The notes beneath the pieces are model-generated. The model saw only the letters and a program-made list of their open reading frames with translations. It did not search any database and was not told the origin of the DNA. From Nocardia colli (GTDB taxonomy: Bacteria > Actinomycetota > Actinomycetes > Mycobacteriales > Mycobacteriaceae), in contig NZ_VXLC01000019.1 of the NCBI RefSeq assembly GCF_008704205.1, positions 62,001-126,000 on the forward strand: 64,000 nt of DNA. Reading direction: 5' to 3'. Positions 61,101-64,000 of the stretch are shown piece after piece. A program made the translations under genes and the position numbers. Positions within the stretch are counted from its first letter, which is position 1; each line of letters opens with the position of its first letter.

Positions 61101-63892
61101 ACGCCATCGGCTCCGGCAGTCTGCTGGTTCGGACCGAGGACAACCTGTTCGGGTTCATCCACTCGTCGGTGCCGGAATGGTTGGTGGCCAACCACATCGC
61201 CGAGCAGTTCGCCGCGGGCATCGCCGCGCCGCCGCAGCTCGCGCACGCGCCGCTGTCCCAGCTGTCCATCGACTTCCTCTGCGACCTCGCCGATGTCCGG
61301 ATCGCGCGCATCTGGGCCGACGGTGTGCTGGACGACCCGGCCGCCGACGAGGTCTCGCGGACCAACGCGATTCGGCTCACCACCCGGCTGCGGACCGCGC
61401 CGACCGCCGATCTGCGCGGCGCGATCCTGATCGGCGAGGATCTGTCCTATCGCGACATGCAGCAGGTCGACCTGACTGGTGCGGATCTGACCGGCGCGCG
61501 GTTGGTCGGGGTGAACCTGGATCGTGCGGTGCTGCACGGCGCTCGGCTGGTCGGTGCGCGGTTGGACGAGGCGAGCCTGGTCGGCGCGGACCTGACCGAC
61601 GCCGATTTCACCAGGGCGCGGTTGGCTCACACGGATCTGACCGGGACCCGCGCCACCGGAAGCCGCTGGGAGCGCGCGGCGCTGCTCGACGTCATCGGTA
61701 CCCCGGCGGGCACCGATCTGCGCGGTGCGGCGTGGGTGCCCGGTTCGGTGGCGAGAACCGAATTCGCCCCGGCCTCCATCGGAGTCCGGCACGGGTTCCA
61801 CGCTCGGCACGGCAGACTGCCGCAGCCACTGGCCTACAGCCCCGACGGCGGCACCCTGGCCATCGGCAGCGACGACGGCGGAGTGCTGATCTGCGACACC
61901 GAAACCGGGCTGCCGCTGCGTACCTTGCAGGGGCATCGCAATCGTTCGTTCGCGATCGCCTACACCGATACCGTGCTGGTCAGTGGTTCCAGCGACGGCA
62001 CCGTCGGCATCTGGGATGTCGAGACCGGCGAACTGCGCCGAATCCTGCACGGGCACAGCGAATGGCCGTGGCCGGTCACGCTGAACCGCACGGGTGATCT
62101 GCTGGCCACCGGCGACGCGCAGGGGATGCTGCGGCTGTGGTCGCTGCCGAGCGGTGACCTGCTGCACGAATGCGCGCCCGCCAATGGTAGCCGAGAGCTG
62201 ATCTTCAGCTTGGCAATTCACGAGGGCGTCGTCGCCGCGGCCTACCGCGACGGGGTGGTTCGGCTGTGGGACGTCGAAAGCGGGCGCGAGCGAGGCGAAT
62301 TCGTCGGCGCGAGCGGGGCCGTGTTCCGGGTCGTGTTCAATCCGGCGGGGGATCTGCTGGCGGTCGGCGATGTCCGCGGCATGGTGGCGCTGTGGGATCC
62401 GGTGCGGTGCGAGCTGATCCGGCAACTGCCCGGCCACACCGGGCGGGTGTACACGCTGGCCTTCCATCCTCGGCTGCCGCTGCTGGCCAGCGGGGATACC
62501 GATGGGGGACTGCGCATCTGGGATGTCGAGACCGGGGAGGCGAAGTACGCGCCGTCCGATCACAACGCCGCCCTCTACTGGGTGGTCTTCGATCCCAGCG
62601 GCGATCTGCTCGCCTCGGGCGACAGCGCCGGCCTGCTCTGCCTGCGCGACAGCGCGACCGGCGAACTGCGGCACCGGATCACCGCGCACACCGGATCGAT
62701 CTGGCCGTTCGCGTTCCGGCCGGACGGCGGGCAGCTCGCGGTCACCGACGACCAATTCACCACGCGGCTCTGGGATCCCGTATCGGGTGCGTGCCGGCAT
62801 GTGCTCACGGGGCACGGTCGGCAGGTGCGGTCGGTGACGTTCAACGCGGACGGCACGCTGTTGGCCGCCGGTGGTAACGACGGCGTGGTACGGCTGTGGG
62901 ATCCGGTTACGGCCAAGCAGATTCGACGTCTCGTTGGCAGCGAGGACCGGCTGGTCACGTTCGAGTCGGCGCTGTTCAGCCGGAAACAACCGCAGCAGCT
63001 CGCGGTGGTCGGCAACGACGGCCGGTTGAGCCTGCTCAACCTCGATACCGGAATGTTCCAGCGGCACATCAATGTCGAGGCCGCGCCGGTCTGGGCGATC
63101 GCCTTCGATCCCACCGATCAATACGTGGCGACGGCGAACGATGACGACACGGTCATCATCTGGTCGCGCACCACCGGCGCGCTGCACATGGTGTGCGCGG
63201 AGCATCACGGGCGGGTGCGGTCCATCGAGTTCAACGAGGACGGCTCGCTGATGGCCACCGGCTGCGACGATTCCGTGGTCCGGCTGTGGGACGTCGAATC
63301 CGGCAGGCTGCTGCGCGAATTCACCGGTCACCGCGACCGGGTGTACGCGGTGGTCTTCAACGGTGACCGGCTGGCCAGCGTCTCCTGGGACATGACGGTG
63401 CGGATCTGGGAGGTCGAGTCCGGCGCGAGCCTGCACGAGCTCACCCGGCACACCGGGCGGCTGTGGGCGGCGGCGGTCGACCCGCAGAGCGGGATCCTCG
63501 CCACCGGCGGTGAGGACCTGGTGGTTCGCCTGTGGGACATGGCCACGGGGCGTCACCTGCACACCATGGAGGGCCACAAGCGACAGGTCTGGTCGCTGGC
63601 CTTTCATCCGTCCGGCCGGCTGCTCGCCAGCGGAGGCGACGACGGCAACACCATCCTCTGGTCGGTTCCCGGCGGCGACTATCCGGATGCGGACACCGCG
63701 CCGACCATCCGCGCGGAGCTGCTGGGCCTGCCGGAAGGCTGGGCGGCCTTGGCTCCCGACGGCCGCTACAAGTTCGAAGGGAACACGGCGGGCCAGTTCT
63801 GGCACGTGATCGGCATGTCCCGATTCGAATCCGGCGAACTGGACCCGTACCTGGCGGAGGTGGCGCAGCTGCCTTTGGATGCGCCGTTCTAG
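58142..63892 (+). CDS. TIR - metallophosphoesterase-like - NACHT - pentapeptide - WD40 protein (NLR-like)
   Basis: 1916 residues from GTG 58142 (GGGGG just upstream). Domains: TIR 8-138 (DFFISYSPADERWATWLAWQ; Glu81 in TMEWQAAF is the likely NADase Glu); calcineurin-like domain about 195-470 with GDLTESG (250-256) and GNHD (287-290) kept, but DxH changed to GPR (205-207) and GHxH to HGPGP (438-442); linker 500-650; NACHT with Walker A GDFGRGKT (697-704) and Walker B LLFDGFDEL (Asp772, Asp775, Glu776); helical region to about 1080; pentapeptide repeats about 1087-1173 (ADLTGARLVGVNL); then about 15 WD40 repeats (1230-1841), enough for two propellers. A STAND/NLR sensor-effector, probably antiphage or allorecognition; trigger unknown. 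Confidence 0.9.
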   Translation: MTQQGGRARDFFISYSPADERWATWLAWQLESAGYRTLIQAWDFVPGTNFIDFMDRGVRDSAVVLAVLSDNYLQSRYGTMEWQAAFRTDPGKLLPIRIADCALEGLLATLTYIDLVDVPTDEEARRILMERVRHLLAGRGKPQQEPRFPNELGTGALPDRYGDEEQAGPVESPLNRRTPVAAPAFPGGTQRDEHRSGVSVLHVAGPRFGRGLFASDEPSTARELQARIYANVTQLVGQGVPKPDLIVVTGDLTESGRPREVDEALTFLTGLRVLLGLEPDRLIVVPGNHDVSKVACHAYFLNCEARDRKPQPPYFPKLEQYARLFAELYQGLDHLVFDVGQPWTLFPIPELRVVVAGLNSTMAATHLPDDDYGRIGEPQAAWFAERLRPFEENGWLRLGVVRHDPLPGPAASPRDPALLRDADTLSRLLGGRLNLLLHGPGPGGPHLDRLDGRLPVIPAGAAGRDEIIHLTTEGLSRYSATAAQSAEPTARLTAPWANAVAALASNTLPELTGPDEPDDPVTETPAIVDPHGRLLERVAEVCETRYPEARIRRVESEPPHLFITHQRDDVTAQWRVGVHVGDMTRQVVEEFLGLDPEYGSELVYRGAPPPRSLRDEAASHGLRVRSFTEFQGLLDLEDYLAKQVERLRTDRRYPPDLYVPQRFRALEHGDQSVHDDLVAELLRLVAADHGRFVLVLGDFGRGKTFALHELARRITESMPVLIPILIDLRTLDKTHSVDALVAAHLANHGEDRIDLKALRYMLREGRVVLLFDGFDELVTRISYEFAADHLETLLQAAVGKAKIVVASRTQHFESRAQVLTALGERVGLLQDRQILNIEDFAPAQVHAFLTNRYGGDVHRADARMRLITGIEDLLGLAQNPRMLSFIADLDERRLRAAAGAQQAVGAAGLYREILESWLSYETDRTAATAGSLPGLGLHELWLAVTEFALRIWETGEPYLRLAELTEVAQSLVEMTGANRMSVQQSAHAIGSGSLLVRTEDNLFGFIHSSVPEWLVANHIAEQFAAGIAAPPQLAHAPLSQLSIDFLCDLADVRIARIWADGVLDDPAADEVSRTNAIRLTTRLRTAPTADLRGAILIGEDLSYRDMQQVDLTGADLTGARLVGVNLDRAVLHGARLVGARLDEASLVGADLTDADFTRARLAHTDLTGTRATGSRWERAALLDVIGTPAGTDLRGAAWVPGSVARTEFAPASIGVRHGFHARHGRLPQPLAYSPDGGTLAIGSDDGGVLICDTETGLPLRTLQGHRNRSFAIAYTDTVLVSGSSDGTVGIWDVETGELRRILHGHSEWPWPVTLNRTGDLLATGDAQGMLRLWSLPSGDLLHECAPANGSRELIFSLAIHEGVVAAAYRDGVVRLWDVESGRERGEFVGASGAVFRVVFNPAGDLLAVGDVRGMVALWDPVRCELIRQLPGHTGRVYTLAFHPRLPLLASGDTDGGLRIWDVETGEAKYAPSDHNAALYWVVFDPSGDLLASGDSAGLLCLRDSATGELRHRITAHTGSIWPFAFRPDGGQLAVTDDQFTTRLWDPVSGACRHVLTGHGRQVRSVTFNADGTLLAAGGNDGVVRLWDPVTAKQIRRLVGSEDRLVTFESALFSRKQPQQLAVVGNDGRLSLLNLDTGMFQRHINVEAAPVWAIAFDPTDQYVATANDDDTVIIWSRTTGALHMVCAEHHGRVRSIEFNEDGSLMATGCDDSVVRLWDVESGRLLREFTGHRDRVYAVVFNGDRLASVSWDMTVRIWEVESGASLHELTRHTGRLWAAAVDPQSGILATGGEDLVVRLWDMATGRHLHTMEGHKRQVWSLAFHPSGRLLASGGDDGNTILWSVPGGDYPDADTAPTIRAELLGLPEGWAALAPDGRYKFEGNTAGQFWHVIGMSRFESGELDPYLAEVAQLPLDAPF

Positions 63893-64000
63893 GAGCTGGC
63901 GCAGGCGAGGTGCAGGGCGATTTGTGCAGTGGGACGGGTGCGCCGGGCCGAGGTGCTGAGATAGAGATAGTGTCGTTGTTGCACTGTTGCCTCAGCGAGG
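63893..64000. other. edge of window, nothing recognised
   Basis: 108 bases after the stop of the giant gene. No hairpin or start codon context is convincing. Confidence 0.5.

Overview
The window is high-GC actinobacterial DNA, most likely from Nocardia or a close mycolic-acid relative. The housekeeping genes appear in an order that, from memory, follows M. tuberculosis Rv2582 (ppiB) down to Rv2533c (nusB), read in the opposite direction: cyclophilin, hisS, Rv2578c-type radical SAM, YpfJ-type metallopeptidase, aspS, Pro/Gly-rich membrane protein, rarA, alaS, ruvX, mltG, aroE, aroC-aroK-aroB, prepilin peptidase, pepQ, efp, nusB. An EspC-like type VII secretion substrate, a KstR-type operator, a mycobacterial-type LexA box, a B-4DMT protein and a KorAB 2-oxoglutarate oxidoreductase fit the same group.

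Layout. 1-2.0 kb: end of a conjugative or integrative element (coupling-protein C-terminus, DUF4913 protein, coiled-coil protein). 2.0-4.4 kb: cyclophilin and hisS. 4.4-9.0 kb: a gene-poor stretch with one membrane protein, mdh, pseudogene fragments (sucD, an SDR, a LuxR regulator) and a dispersed palindromic repeat (family A, core GTCCCGTTCGG). 9.0-13.2 kb: korB-korA and the LexA-boxed radical SAM gene. 13.4-21.9 kb: accessory regulators and enzymes (two alpha/beta hydrolases, TetR, a tiny DUF6131-like protein, a PPOX-fold protein, XRE-cupin, GlxA-type, NTF2-like, a VOC-PadR pair, a steroid-dehydrogenase-like SDR). 22.1-24.1 kb: the EspC-like protein translationally coupled to a large Pro/Thr-rich partner. 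24.4-34.9 kb: secreted protein, metallopeptidase, aspS, DUF389 protein, membrane proteins, phosphotransferase, PhoD-like phosphatase. 35-38 kb: repeats around rarA. 38.1-45.5 kb: acetyltransferase and the tightly overlapping alaS-ruvX-mltG-aroE run. 45.5-46.5 kb: a tandem repeat array where aroD/aroQ lies in mycobacteria. 46.5-53.5 kb: the overlapping aroC-aroK-aroB operon, prepilin peptidase, pepQ-efp-nusB and a YciI-like gene.

53.5-64 kb is an accessory island and the most interesting part. Three consecutive hairpins precede a compact operon of a two-TM protein of unknown family, a cupin-like protein and an inositol-monophosphatase-family protein. This converges on an EF-Tu-domain-II/ClpN fusion and an ArsB-like permease. 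The permease gene diverges, with only 27 bases between start codons, from a 1916-residue NLR-like protein: TIR, degenerate metallophosphoesterase, NACHT ATPase, pentapeptide repeats and about 15 WD40 repeats. Its architecture suggests an antiphage or self/non-self sensor whose TIR domain consumes NAD.

Two families of REP-like palindromes (A, core GTCCCGTTCGG; B, arms GCCGCAC..CTTCTGAT) and several tandem arrays occupy most long intergenic gaps. Many hypothetical ORFs there are probably spurious.
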